Positions 36,011-44,978 of a DNA stretch of 64,000 nt are shown piece by piece. Position 1 is the stretch's first letter. Each line of letters begins with the position of its first letter. Source of the stretch: Acidobacteriota bacterium. GTDB taxonomy: Bacteria > Acidobacteriota > Terriglobia > Terriglobales > Acidobacteriaceae. A program made the translations under genes and the position numbers. The stretch lies in the NCBI GenBank assembly GCA_003225175.1, contig QIBA01000037.1, positions 62,001 through 126,000 of the forward strand, given 5' to 3'. The notes below the pieces were generated by a model. It did no database searches. It was not told where the DNA came from and saw only the letters and a program-made list of their open reading frames with translations.

Positions 36011-37144
36011 TCATCGGAGTTTGAGCGTCGTAAGAGCAAAGAGTGCAAACACGAGCGCCGCAATCCAGAAACGCACGATCACCTTCGACTCCGACCAGCC
36101 GACTAATTCGAAGTGATGATGGAGCGGCGCCATTTTGAAGATGCGTTTTTTGCGCAGCTTGTAAGAACCTACCTGTAGGATGACCGAGAGCGCTTCGAGG
36201 ACAAAGACTCCGCCGATGAAGGGAAGCAGAAGCTCCTGTTTGATAATGACTGCCACCGTTCCGATCGCGCCACCAAGAGCGAGTGAGCCCACGTCGCCCA
36301 TGAAGATTTCAGCAGGATGCGCGTTGTACCAAAGAAATCCAATACTGGATCCCACCATCGCGCCGCAGAATACGGTGAGTTCGGCGACCTGAGGCATCTT
36401 CTGGAGTTCCAAATATTCCGCGAAACGTGAATGACCGCTTACATAGGTCAGGACCGTCAACGCGGCCGCTGCAACGATCGTGCAGCCGATTGCAAGGCCA
36501 TCCAGTCCGTCTGTCAGGTTCACTGCATTGCTTGATCCCACAATCACCAAAACAACGAAAAAAATGAATGGCAAAAACGCGACGATCCACAGATGCGGCA
36601 TCTGCAGCAGTGAGCCAATTGCGAGGTCCGGTCGAAAGCGCTTTATAAATGGAACCATCAGGTGTGTGGAATATTGTCCGACTGCCTGCATGGCGACAAG
36701 CACAACCGCAATGATCACACTAACGGCGATCTGCAGACCAAGCTTCGAACGCCCGGTAAGGCCAAGATTGCGATGGTGGACGATCTTTAGATAATCGTCA
36801 GAAAAACCAATCGCAGCAAACGCCAGCGTCGAGAGGACGACCATCCAGATGTACCGGTTGGTCAGATCAGCCCATAGCAGCGTAGGAACGATAATGGCTA
36901 CTACGATGAGGACTCCGCCCATGGTCGGAGTCCCTGCCTTCTTCTGATGGGCTGCCGGGCCTTCTTCCCTGATGTATTGCCCAATCTGAAACTCACGCAA
37001 TTGCCGAATGATCGCCGGACCTACGATCATCCCCATGAACAACGCGGTAAGGCTGGCAAAGGCTGTGCGGAAGGTGATGTAGCTGAAGATGCGGAAAGGA
37101 GGAAAGAGAGTGTGCAACTTCTGATACAACAGCCAATAAAGCAA
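36011..37144 (-). CDS. mraY: Phospho-MurNAc-pentapeptide transferase MraY
   Basis: 377 aa, about ten transmembrane helices. It links phospho-MurNAc-pentapeptide to undecaprenyl phosphate, giving lipid I. Diagnostic stretches are KKAGTPTMGGVLIVVAI, SDDYLKIVHHRNLGLTGRSK, SNAVNLTDGLDGLAIGC and FMGDVGSLALGGAIG, plus the histidine cluster KMAPLHHHFELVGW. A C-terminal helix ends ALFALTTLKLR. Positioned between murF and murD as in the canonical cluster. Confidence 0.97.
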   Translation of the reverse strand: MLYWLLYQKLHTLFPPFRIFSYITFRTAFASLTALFMGMIVGPAIIRQLREFQIGQYIREEGPAAHQKKAGTPTMGGVLIVVAIIVPTLLWADLTNRYIWMVVLSTLAFAAIGFSDDYLKIVHHRNLGLTGRSKLGLQIAVSVIIAVVLVAMQAVGQYSTHLMVPFIKRFRPDLAIGSLLQMPHLWIVAFLPFIFFVVLVIVGSSNAVNLTDGLDGLAIGCTIVAAAALTVLTYVSGHSRFAEYLELQKMPQVAELTVFCGAMVGSSIGFLWYNAHPAEIFMGDVGSLALGGAIGTVAVIIKQELLLPFIGGVFVLEALSVILQVGSYKLRKKRIFKMAPLHHHFELVGWSESKVIVRFWIAALVFALFALTTLKLR

Positions 37145-37201
37145 TCTTCCTCCGCGCTAATCAATATCGATTAAGAAGGGCGATCCCACATCGGCGCCAA
37201 T

Positions 37202-38599
37202 TCAAGATGTACCCGCCGGACTCGCGAGATGCAGCCTTTCGTTTAGCTGTTCAAGCGCCCGTTCCAGCCGAACTCCACGAGATGCTTTTAGCAAGACCAC
37301 ATCACCAGGCCGGAGATTATCCGCAAGCCAGTCTCCTGCCTGTTCTGGCTCGGCGAGAAACGTCGCACTAACTCCACCGGATGCGGCACCTTCCACTATA
37401 AGACGTGCCTGCCCGCGCACTCCGATCAGAATATCGATCTTGCGTTGTGCAATGTGATTCCCACATTCGCGGTGCAGTTCGGGAGCCGTAGGACCAAGCT
37501 CCAGCATCTCGCCTGCCACAATAATGCGACGCTTGGCAGGTGACGCTGCCACAACGTCCACCATGGCATCCAGTGCTTTGGGATTGGAGTTGTAAGAGTC
37601 ATTGATGACCGTAGCACCGGCGATCTCCGTAACCTGTCCGCGCTTGTCCGGAGCTTTGAGCGACACCAGTGAGGCTGCTACTTCCGTTGGCGTGATACCA
37701 GCCTCCAGCGCGACGGCGATCCCGGCCAAGGCATTCATGACGTTATGACGACCGAGCAGCGGCAACTCCAGCACAGTGTTCACGCCGCTGGCCGCCAGTT
37801 GAAAGCGCGATCCGCCAGGACCAAGATCTTCAATCCGCTTTGCGCAAACATCAGCGGGATGTTCAATCCCAAACAAAATCACTTTTCCATGAAAATCGCG
37901 CCCAAATTGCGAGACGTAAGGATCATCAGCATTCAGAATGGCCATGCCCCCAGATGGCAGGGCGGCGATCAGCTCGTACTTGGCACGGGCGATGCCGGCG
38001 ATTCCTTCTGGGAAGAATTCGAGATGAACGGGAGCGACGGATGTGATCACACCCCACTCCGGCTTGGCGATTTCACACAGCGCGGCGATCTCCCCGGTGT
38101 GTGACATGCCCATCTCGATGACTGCGATGTCATGCTCTGATTCAAGCCTCAGAAGTTGTAGCGGCAATCCGAAATGGTTGTTGAGATTGCCCAGGGATTT
38201 AAGAACCCGAAAACGCGAGGTGAGCAGATGCGCGATGACATCTTTTGTCGTGGTCTTCCCGGCTGATCCAGTGACACCGATCAGGCGCTTGCCCCAAAGC
38301 CTTCGAACTGCGGCTCCCAAACGCTGAAGCGCAGCAAGCGTGTCATTCACGATGAGGATTCTCGATTCGCCGGCAAAGCGCTGAGCTTGATCTTGCGCGA
38401 TCACAGCAGCAACCGCGCCGGACTTGAGCGCCCCGGCGGCGAAGTCATGACCGTCGAGCCGTTCGCCTTTGACCGCGAAAAATAGATCTCCCGGTTGAAT
38501 TGTGCGAGAGTCGATCGAATAGCCGGAAGCCACCTGCTCGCTATCGAATTTGCGGGAAGCTTCGATGAACTCTGCAACCCGCCACAAAGGCAACTTCAT
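37202..38599 (-). CDS. murF: UDP-MurNAc-tripeptide--D-alanyl-D-alanine ligase
   Basis: 465 aa. MurF adds the D-Ala-D-Ala dipeptide to complete the pentapeptide. The start MKLPLWRVAEFIEASRKFDS overlaps the end of murE by 4 bp. DSRTIQPGDLFFAVKGERLD is the N-terminal Mur-ligase motif, GVTGSAGKTTTKDVIAHLL the P-loop, and TVINDSYNSNPKALDAMVDV the C-terminal domain signature. No ddl gene for the dipeptide is in the window, so it must lie elsewhere. 57 bp separate it from mraY. Confidence 0.97.
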   Translation of the reverse strand: MKLPLWRVAEFIEASRKFDSEQVASGYSIDSRTIQPGDLFFAVKGERLDGHDFAAGALKSGAVAAVIAQDQAQRFAGESRILIVNDTLAALQRLGAAVRRLWGKRLIGVTGSAGKTTTKDVIAHLLTSRFRVLKSLGNLNNHFGLPLQLLRLESEHDIAVIEMGMSHTGEIAALCEIAKPEWGVITSVAPVHLEFFPEGIAGIARAKYELIAALPSGGMAILNADDPYVSQFGRDFHGKVILFGIEHPADVCAKRIEDLGPGGSRFQLAASGVNTVLELPLLGRHNVMNALAGIAVALEAGITPTEVAASLVSLKAPDKRGQVTEIAGATVINDSYNSNPKALDAMVDVVAASPAKRRIIVAGEMLELGPTAPELHRECGNHIAQRKIDILIGVRGQARLIVEGAASGGVSATFLAEPEQAGDWLADNLRPGDVVLLKASRGVRLERALEQLNERLHLASPAGTS

Positions 38600-40116
38600 G
38601 CGACCGGCGCTCCTTGACGAACGAGCGTCTTGTAGCCTTGATTGATCAGGTTCTCTTTGGCGATCTGCACCTCTTCGAAAGGGAAGGTGCCTTCGCGCGT
38701 GATCTGATATTTCTCGTGACCCTTTCCGGCGAGCAGAACTATGTCGCCTTCCCGGGCTTCGCTGATGGCAAGCGCGATCGCCTTGCGGCGGTCGGGCTCG
38801 ACCGCGTGCAGAGTTCCGGTTTGCAACAGCCCCGGCAGAGCGTCGGCAATTATGGCTTGTGGATCCTCGCTGCGAGGATTGTCGGACGTAAGCACGACAA
38901 AATCGCTGCCCTCTCCCGCCGCACGTCCCATCAGGGGACGCTTCGTGCGATCGCGATCGCCGCCGCAGCCGAAGAGTGTGATGATCCGGCCTCGTGTCTT
39001 CTGCTTATCGCGCAGCTGACGCGCAATGCGTGCAAGATTGCGCAGGGCATCGTCGGTGTGCGCATAGTCAACCACGACGATAAAAGGCTGTCCACAATCA
39101 ATAAGCTCAAATCGGCCCGGCACTCGCTGGAACGAGGCAGTAGCGTTGCGAATCTGCTCGAGGGTACATCCACGAGCGAACGCCGCAGAAGCCGCGGCCA
39201 AGACGTTGTAGACATTGATCTCGCCAAGCAGTCGCGATTCACACGTGACGCACTTTCCTTCAAGCCGCAGACGAAAGCGAGTTCCAGTAGGTAGATACTC
39301 GATGTTTTCTGCCGTCACATTGCAGGCGGGGTTGAGACCATAGCTGACGAGTTCAGAACCGCTGCACTTCGCGGTTTCATAAAGCGTGCGGCCAAACAGG
39401 TCGTCCCCATTGATGACCGCTACCCGAGGTGGAGCACTGCTATTCGACTCAAATAGTTTTCGCTTTGAGGCGGAGTACGCCTCCATGGTGCGGTGATAGT
39501 CGAGATGATCTCGTGTCAGGTTCGTAAACACTGCGACGTCGAAGTGAAGTCCGTAGACGCGCGCTTGCTCCAGGGCGTGCGACGAGACTTCCATGACCCC
39601 TTCGCCGGCACTGGACCGCACAGCTTCGTCGAACATCTCGTTCAATTCCAAGGACTCCGGTGTCGTGTGAAGCGCAGGGATGACCCGACCCGCAACGTGA
39701 TACTCGATCGTTCCGATCATCGCCACGGATTTCCCGGCGCTCCGCAAAATGTGCTCGGCGACGAAGGTTGTCGTGGTTTTACCATTCGTGCCTGTCACTC
39801 CAGTCAGCTTCAACTTTTCTGCGGGTCGGCCATAGAAGTTGGAGCTAATTCGCGCCAGTGCCTTGCGTGCGTGTGCCACCCTGGCAAGCGCGATGCCAGC
39901 ATGCGGAGTCGCATCCTTCGACTCCGAAACAATTGCGACAGCGCCTGCACGAACCGCGGCTTCAGTGAACCGATTGCCATCGTTGACTTCCCCGCGCATG
40001 GCGACAAACAGGAATCCGGGACGAACTTTGCGCGAGTCGTAGGCGACACCTTGAATATCGGCATCGCCGACGATTGAGACCGCCTCGACATCGCGCATGA
40101 TTTCTCGGAACTTCAT
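38596..40116 (-). CDS. murE: UDP-MurNAc-L-Ala-D-Glu--meso-diaminopimelate ligase
   Basis: 506 aa. It adds the third stem residue. P-loop: GVTGTNGKTTTTFVAEHIL. The C-terminal domain has TSDNPRSEDPQAI; the DNPR motif is the known mark of meso-DAP-specific MurE (DNPA or others mark lysine enzymes), so the peptidoglycan is A1-gamma type. The carbamoylated Lys segment YSASKRKLFE is present. It overlaps murF by 4 bp. Confidence 0.97.
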   Translation of the reverse strand: MKFREIMRDVEAVSIVGDADIQGVAYDSRKVRPGFLFVAMRGEVNDGNRFTEAAVRAGAVAIVSESKDATPHAGIALARVAHARKALARISSNFYGRPAEKLKLTGVTGTNGKTTTTFVAEHILRSAGKSVAMIGTIEYHVAGRVIPALHTTPESLELNEMFDEAVRSSAGEGVMEVSSHALEQARVYGLHFDVAVFTNLTRDHLDYHRTMEAYSASKRKLFESNSSAPPRVAVINGDDLFGRTLYETAKCSGSELVSYGLNPACNVTAENIEYLPTGTRFRLRLEGKCVTCESRLLGEINVYNVLAAASAAFARGCTLEQIRNATASFQRVPGRFELIDCGQPFIVVVDYAHTDDALRNLARIARQLRDKQKTRGRIITLFGCGGDRDRTKRPLMGRAAGEGSDFVVLTSDNPRSEDPQAIIADALPGLLQTGTLHAVEPDRRKAIALAISEAREGDIVLLAGKGHEKYQITREGTFPFEEVQIAKENLINQGYKTLVRQGAPVA

Positions 40117-40183
40117 TTGAGGCGATTATAGTGGGGTAGATTCCATTGATTAATGAGGTAAAGACCTAGAAAAAATCAAAGGT

Positions 40184-42349
40184 CTAGCGCGCAAATTGCA
40201 CTGTCACGTGCCCGCCAATGGGCAGGCGCGCTCCTGGCGGAGGATTCTGCTGGCGTGCCACGCCGGAGCCGAAGATATCGACTTCCAGTCCTGCCTTTTC
40301 GCTTTCTTCAATCACTGTGCGCACTGGCTTGCCAACAAATGAAGGGACCGTTCGTGTGGATTCGACATCGAGCACAACCGTCCCGGTCTTCGGCAGTGCA
40401 GCCGGAGAAGCGTCTGCCCTGCTTGAATCAGCGTCATTCGTTGCGCTGGGCTGCATTGCAACCGTGGTTGCGGAACTATACGCAGCAGGAATGACTCCAT
40501 AGCTCGGCGTCGCAAATGCGACAGTAGCGCCTTCATCCTGCTGATTATCATTGTCCGCGACCTCCTCGCCCACGTGGTCTGGCGAGCCTTCCATTTCTTC
40601 TTCGGGTTTAGCTTTGGCGCGAAGCAGCATGCGCTGCGGATTCCTTACCTCGATATCGTGTGGAACATCGAGATACTCGAGTACCTGCTGGGCAATGCGA
40701 TTGAAAATTGGCGCTGCCACGTCTCCTCCGTGATGCGCGCCAACCGGTGAATCAAGGATTACCGTGACCGTAATCGCCGGATTGTTTACTGGCGCAAAGC
40801 CGGAAAACGAAGCGATATGCTGCACACGATCATAGCGATGGGTGACTGGATTGATCTTCTGTGCCGTGCCCGTTTTTCCAGCGGAAGTGTACCCGTCCAG
40901 GATAGCCTTCTTTCCTGTGCCCTGCAGCACCACTCCCTCCAGCATTCGCTTCATCTGAGCGGCCGCGAAAGAGGAAATAACCCTGTGTTGCTGACCGGGT
41001 CGAAAGACCACCGTTTGTGGTGGTCCTGTGGGTCCCTGCCAGACAGGAGTGCTTCCGGCAACGATGCGAGGCGGCGTCCAGATCCCATCGTTCGCAATGC
41101 TTGAAGTCATCGAGACCAACTGCAATGGCGAGACGCCGATCTCCTGTCCCATCGAGATCGCGCCGATGCTCATCTTCGACCAACGGCTCACAGGCTTCGT
41201 AATGCCACGGGTTTCGCCGGAAAGTTCAATCCCGGTTTGGGAGCCAAAGCCAAAGCCGCGGATGTACTTGTACATGCGGTCCTCACCCAAGCGCATAGCG
41301 ATTTTGATGGCGCCTACGTCGCTAGAGCGTTCGAGAATCTCACTGACGGTAAGAAGGCTGTAAGGTTTCCAATCGTGAATACGAACCCCACCGACAATGA
41401 TTGATCCCATCTGGCAGTCAAATACTTCATTGGGATTGGTGATCTTCTCTTCCAGAGCCGCGGCAATCGTTACCATCTTGAACGTCGAACCCGGCTCGTA
41501 AATATCGCTTACAGCGCGATTCTTGAGGGATTTGAGATCGAGTCCTCGCGAGTTATTTGGATTAAACGTAGGACGATTGGCAAGCGCCAGGATCTCTCCT
41601 GTTTTGGGATTCTGAATTACGACAGTGCCGGCTTCAGCGTGGGTCTTTTCCATCGCTGCCTCAAGCTCCTTCTCGGCGATGTGCTGGATGTCCTCGTCGA
41701 TGGTTAAAACGAGGTTCTGGCCTGACTCCGGATTCTTCTCTACACGTCCGAACCAGCGATGGCGGGCATCCATCGAGATAAGCATTTTCCCAGGACGTCC
41801 GCTCAGGCGTTGATTGAATGAGCGCTCGATCCCCGCCAGGCCATCATCGTCCATCCCTACGTACCCGATTACCTGTGCGGCCAACTCATTCTTTGGATAA
41901 AAGCGCTTCGGTTCTTTCTCGAAGTAAATCCCCTTCAGGTTCAGCGCGCGAAGTCGTGCTGAGACGTTATTGTCGAGCTTGCGCGCGATCCATGTGAACG
42001 AGCGCGACGACTCGAGCTTCGCCAGCATCTCCTTGGGATCAGCTTTGAGAATGTGCGCCAGCAACCTTGCCGTGCTCGCCTGATCGGGAATTTCGGAGGG
42101 AACTGCGAAGACGGAGTCCACCTGGATGCTCATTGCCAGCTCGCGTCCCTTCCGGTCGTAAATGATGCCCCGCGGGGGAGAGACTTCGATGCTTCGTTGC
42201 TGCTGGCGGACCGCTTTTTGCGTCAGGAACCCGTAGTCAAGGACTTGTAACCAAAGTAGGCGCCCGCAGATGGCGAGAATCCACAGACAAAAAAATGCCG
42301 CAAAGAGCGACAGTCGGAGACGGCCTTCATTCTTTGCGGTTGCAGTCAT
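40184..42349 (-). CDS. ftsI: Septal transpeptidase FtsI (PBP3) with a PASTA domain
   Basis: 721 aa from ATG 42349; the frame opens at TTG 42373. One N-terminal membrane helix (LSLFAAFFCLWILAICGRLL) and a class-B pedestal (SPPRGIIYDRKGRELAMSIQ) lead to the transpeptidase: S288-T-F-K, S342-S-D344 and K492-T-G. The second motif reads SSD rather than the usual SxN. After about residue 590 comes an acidic linker and, at the C-terminus, one PASTA domain (VPSFVGKPVRTVIEESEKAG to VTVQFAR), as in SpoVD-type proteins but absent from E. coli FtsI. It cross-links septal peptidoglycan with FtsW. Confidence 0.95.
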   Translation of the reverse strand: MTATAKNEGRLRLSLFAAFFCLWILAICGRLLWLQVLDYGFLTQKAVRQQQRSIEVSPPRGIIYDRKGRELAMSIQVDSVFAVPSEIPDQASTARLLAHILKADPKEMLAKLESSRSFTWIARKLDNNVSARLRALNLKGIYFEKEPKRFYPKNELAAQVIGYVGMDDDGLAGIERSFNQRLSGRPGKMLISMDARHRWFGRVEKNPESGQNLVLTIDEDIQHIAEKELEAAMEKTHAEAGTVVIQNPKTGEILALANRPTFNPNNSRGLDLKSLKNRAVSDIYEPGSTFKMVTIAAALEEKITNPNEVFDCQMGSIIVGGVRIHDWKPYSLLTVSEILERSSDVGAIKIAMRLGEDRMYKYIRGFGFGSQTGIELSGETRGITKPVSRWSKMSIGAISMGQEIGVSPLQLVSMTSSIANDGIWTPPRIVAGSTPVWQGPTGPPQTVVFRPGQQHRVISSFAAAQMKRMLEGVVLQGTGKKAILDGYTSAGKTGTAQKINPVTHRYDRVQHIASFSGFAPVNNPAITVTVILDSPVGAHHGGDVAAPIFNRIAQQVLEYLDVPHDIEVRNPQRMLLRAKAKPEEEMEGSPDHVGEEVADNDNQQDEGATVAFATPSYGVIPAAYSSATTVAMQPSATNDADSSRADASPAALPKTGTVVLDVESTRTVPSFVGKPVRTVIEESEKAGLEVDIFGSGVARQQNPPPGARLPIGGHVTVQFAR

Positions 42350-42373
42350 GCCGTGGTCACCAGGGCAACGCAA

Positions 42374-42583
42374 TAAGCGGTAGGAGATAGGTAACAGGCC
42401 AACTGAAGACCTGCCTTATCGCTATTGCCCTCACAAACGTGAGTGGCGGCCCGGTTGGTTCTCCAGGGCCACCACAAAGCCGCGGGTCAAATCCCGCGAA
42501 AATTGAACTGCTAAGCAGTAGGCAGTAGGCTAAGAATGCAAGGTCCGGGTTTTCGCCTGTTGCTTATTGCGTGATTGCCTGAG
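42374..42583. other. ftsL-ftsI spacer with repeat text
   Basis: 210 bp inside the dcw cluster. It has a GCAATAGGCAAT-like stretch (agcagtaggcagtaggctaa, about 42511-42530), a hairpin CGCGGG-TCAAAT-CCCGCG (42481-42498) and a second GC-rich stem around 42447-42478. No gene is seen. The structures could attenuate or process the operon transcript. Confidence 0.5.
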
Positions 42584-43072
42584 TTACTGCCAATTGCTCT
42601 CAACAACCTGAATGCCGGATGCCCGCGCCATCACCGGAGCTGTTGGATCAATGGTCGCTTCGAGGTGCATGACTTGACCCGCCTGTGGAGCCACCAATCC
42701 CATTCTGGCTGCGAGTTGTTCAATACGCTCAGGATCGCGCAATGATGCCTCCTGCAGACGCAATGCACGGTTCTGCTCAAGCAGGCCATCGCGCTCAATT
42801 TTCTGCGCTTCGATCTTGTAGCCGCACTCGATCGAGCTGAGGTGCTGCCACGCGTAAATCATCGTGAAGAGAAACAGCACGGCAAGCGAGACCGAGAACA
42901 TGGCCACTTCGCGCGCTCGCTTTGGATCCGCAACTTTCACGAGACGCGAATTGTCGATGGCCTTATTGAAGTAGATCTCGGGCGTAACTCCGCCCCATTT
43001 GCGCGTCGATCGCCGAGCCGGGCCAACCGGCTGCCACATGCGATAGCCGCCCGTGATTGCCTGGGTTGCCAT
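42584..43072 (-). CDS. ftsL: FtsL-like bitopic division protein
   Basis: 162 aa. The cytoplasmic N-terminus of about 50 residues (GYRMWQPVGPARRSTRKWGG) precedes one membrane helix (VAMFSVSLAVLFLFTMIYAW). A periplasmic coiled-coil follows (YKIEAQKIERDGLLEQNRAL, LQEASLRDPERIEQLAARMG), ending GLVAPQAGQVMHLEA. Position between rsmH and ftsI and the helix-plus-coiled-coil layout are those of FtsL, although sequence conservation in this family is poor. The start codon directly follows the stop of the 52-codon ORF upstream (TAAATG), so the two are probably translated together. Confidence 0.85.
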   Translation of the reverse strand: MATQAITGGYRMWQPVGPARRSTRKWGGVTPEIYFNKAIDNSRLVKVADPKRAREVAMFSVSLAVLFLFTMIYAWQHLSSIECGYKIEAQKIERDGLLEQNRALRLQEASLRDPERIEQLAARMGLVAPQAGQVMHLEATIDPTAPVMARASGIQVVESNWQ

Positions 43073-43231
43073 TTACGCTACTCCAGCATGGACGTGAATA
43101 TAGGAAGCGTCGTGTAGCTGAGCATGGTGAAGGAACTGCTCAATGAGTTCTTCTTCGCGGTTGATGTGCGCTTCAACCTCGGCGCGCTGCACGCTTTGGA
43201 TCAGCTCGTCAATCAGTCTCCCTGTGTACAT
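43073..43231 (-). CDS. Small 52-aa protein encoded between rsmH and ftsL
   Basis: ATG at 43231 follows a perfect Shine-Dalgarno AAAAGGAGGT (43246-43237) at ideal spacing, and the TAA at 43075-43073 abuts the ATG of ftsL. The product begins MYTGRLIDELIQSVQRAEVE and continues AHINREEELIEQFLHHAQLH, ending in VHAGVA. It looks like a helical, Glu- and His-rich (about 5 His) soluble protein with no signal peptide or membrane segment. I know no family. Its RBS and coupling to ftsL argue that it is a real gene, perhaps a divisome regulator or merely a leader peptide that couples translation. Confidence 0.7.
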   Translation of the reverse strand: MYTGRLIDELIQSVQRAEVEAHINREEELIEQFLHHAQLHDASYIHVHAGVA

Positions 43232-43463
43232 CGTCGACCTCCTTTTATTCACTTGCCCAACTTCTAAACTTGTTTAACCGGGACAGCACCGCTCGATGAG
43301 GTAGGTGTGCTGTGGATTCCTTCTTTCGCCCTTAAGTCCATCCGGTAGGACGATGCTGCCCGGCCAACCTCCTTGGGATACCCAAAATTCTTCGGGGCTA
43401 AAGCCCAAGTTTCATTTCGGATTACTTGCGGCACGGCTAAAGCCGATGCCCTTCCCTAAACCT
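43232..43463. other. rsmH-small ORF spacer with GGCTAAAGCC palindromes
   Basis: 232 bp. cggggctaaagccc (43395-43408) and cacggctaaagccgatgccc (from 43434) are two short palindromic elements of a common acidobacterial type, GGCTAAAGCC. No gene is seen. If rsmH and the small ORF share a transcript, these form stem-loops in it. Confidence 0.5.
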
Positions 43464-44405
43464 CTAAACCTTCTCCGCGGCACGCAACTTCGCGCTGCGC
43501 GCTCGCGGGTTGCGATCCACTTCCGCTTCTGAAGCTGTCACCGGCTTTTTCGTCAGCAGCCGATAGACGCCGTTCTTTGCTCCCTCGCGCATCGCATCTT
43601 TCACCATGCGATCTTCCAGCGAATGAAAGCTAATCACCACCAGCCTCCCGGTCGAAGGGAGGAGAACCTGAGGAGCCGTCTCAAGCAAACTCCTCAGGTC
43701 CTCAAGCTCGCGGTTTACGAAGATTCGGATTGCCTGGAAAGTTGTTGTCGCTGGATGAATGCGCTTATGTTTCATTGCCGGGAGCGCGGCCGCAACAATC
43801 TGAGCTAAGTGAGCTGTGGATCGTATCGGCCGTGCCCGGACAATGGCTCTGGCGATTCTCCGCGACCTCCTTTCCTCACCGAATTCGTAAATCACATCGG
43901 CGAGAGTTCTCTCGTCGAGGTGGTTTACCACTTGATCGGCGGTACGTTCGCTGCGCGGGTTCATGCGCATGTCGAGCGGCCCTTCCGCCTGAAAACTGAA
44001 TCCGCGTGCTGCGTCGGAAAGCTGCAAGGAGCTGATTCCCAGGTCGGCCAGCAGACCGTCTGCGCTTGTCGCCGCGATTCGCTGCCCAACTTCCGCATAC
44101 GATTGGTTGATCAGCGTGATTCCGGGAGCCTCGCCGCCAAGTTCGGCTGTGAGGTCCCCGAGGCGCTTGCGCGCCAGCTCCAGCGCCTTCGGATCCTTAT
44201 CGAAGCCAATCAAATGACCCTGTGGGCCGAGGCGCTTTGCGAGTTCGTAGGAGTGGCCGCCAAGCCCGAGGGTCGCGTCGATATAGGTGCCGCCGCGCCG
44301 CACGTTCAGAAAATGGATCGCTTCTTCTAAAAGAACTGGAACATGACGTTGCCTTCCACTATCCTCGCCATGTTCGGCCTCCTGGGAGGCCTTGTTGTCT
44401 TCCAC
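43464..44405 (-). CDS. rsmH: 16S rRNA (cytosine1402-N4)-methyltransferase RsmH
   Basis: 313 aa. It methylates C1402 in the 30S decoding centre with SAM. After a charged N-terminal extension (about 20 residues), HVPVLLEEAIHFLNVRRGGT begins the family domain. The SAM motif is YIDATLGLGGHSYELAKRLG, then GFDKDPKALELARKRL, GLLADLGISSLQLSDAARGF and the C-terminal ISFHSLEDRMVKDAMREGAK. It starts 2 bp after mraZ in the canonical order mraZ-rsmH-ftsL-ftsI. Confidence 0.97.
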   Translation of the reverse strand: MEDNKASQEAEHGEDSGRQRHVPVLLEEAIHFLNVRRGGTYIDATLGLGGHSYELAKRLGPQGHLIGFDKDPKALELARKRLGDLTAELGGEAPGITLINQSYAEVGQRIAATSADGLLADLGISSLQLSDAARGFSFQAEGPLDMRMNPRSERTADQVVNHLDERTLADVIYEFGEERRSRRIARAIVRARPIRSTAHLAQIVAAALPAMKHKRIHPATTTFQAIRIFVNRELEDLRSLLETAPQVLLPSTGRLVVISFHSLEDRMVKDAMREGAKNGVYRLLTKKPVTASEAEVDRNPRARSAKLRAAEKV

Positions 44406-44407
44406 CG

Positions 44408-44851
44408 CTAGATGCCCAGATCAGCGAGCGTCTTCTCATCCTCTGGCGTGATCGGATTGTCTTCGAGGTGCTTGCGGAAGAGTTCTGCGTTCCGCACTTC
44501 CAAGTAAGTCAGATTCCCGAAGACCAGCACTTCCCCTTTCACGTCCGCTGACTCGCGCAGCAACTGCGGAATCAGCAATCTTCCCTGGTTATCGATCTCC
44601 ACCATTTGGCCGTAGTAATTCACTCGATCCAGGAACTTCTTCTTGGCTGGATTGAAGTTCGACACCTTTGCCAGCTTCTCTTCGATCCGCTGCCACTCCT
44701 CAAAGGGATAAATCTCGGCAACCTTCCCATCGCGACTGGTGATGTAAAATTGCCCGCCACCATAGCTCTCGTCGATAGTGCGCTTGAACTCGGCAGGCAC
44801 CTTGAGCCGTCCCTTTTCGTCCATGCGGGTTGGGTGATTGCCACGAAACAT
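44408..44851 (-). CDS. mraZ: Transcriptional regulator MraZ
   Basis: 147 aa, two AbrB-like swapped-hairpin domains: FRGNHPTRMDEKGRLKVPAE near the start and VEIDNQGRLLIPQLLRESAD in the second half, each with the conserved D/N-x-x-G-R. MraZ is a highly conserved first gene of the dcw operon and represses its own promoter by binding repeated GTGG/TGGG boxes. Such boxes lie upstream at 44979-45043. First gene of the cluster here. Confidence 0.97.
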   Translation of the reverse strand: MFRGNHPTRMDEKGRLKVPAEFKRTIDESYGGGQFYITSRDGKVAEIYPFEEWQRIEEKLAKVSNFNPAKKKFLDRVNYYGQMVEIDNQGRLLIPQLLRESADVKGEVLVFGNLTYLEVRNAELFRKHLEDNPITPEDEKTLADLGI

Positions 44852-44978
44852 TGATTGACCGTCTGGCCTTGGCTGGCTATCGCCAGAAGCGCGAAGGAGG
44901 CTGAAGCAGCGAAGAATCGGGTCTTAGAGGTTATTTTTCTGTGGTTCGCCGGATTAATGAATCGCATTCGCATCCGCT

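Noticed and set aside
42481-42498. GCGGGTCAAATCCCGC looks like a tRNA T-arm
   Set aside because: The loop is 6 nt instead of 7 and no acceptor, D or anticodon arms fit around it.
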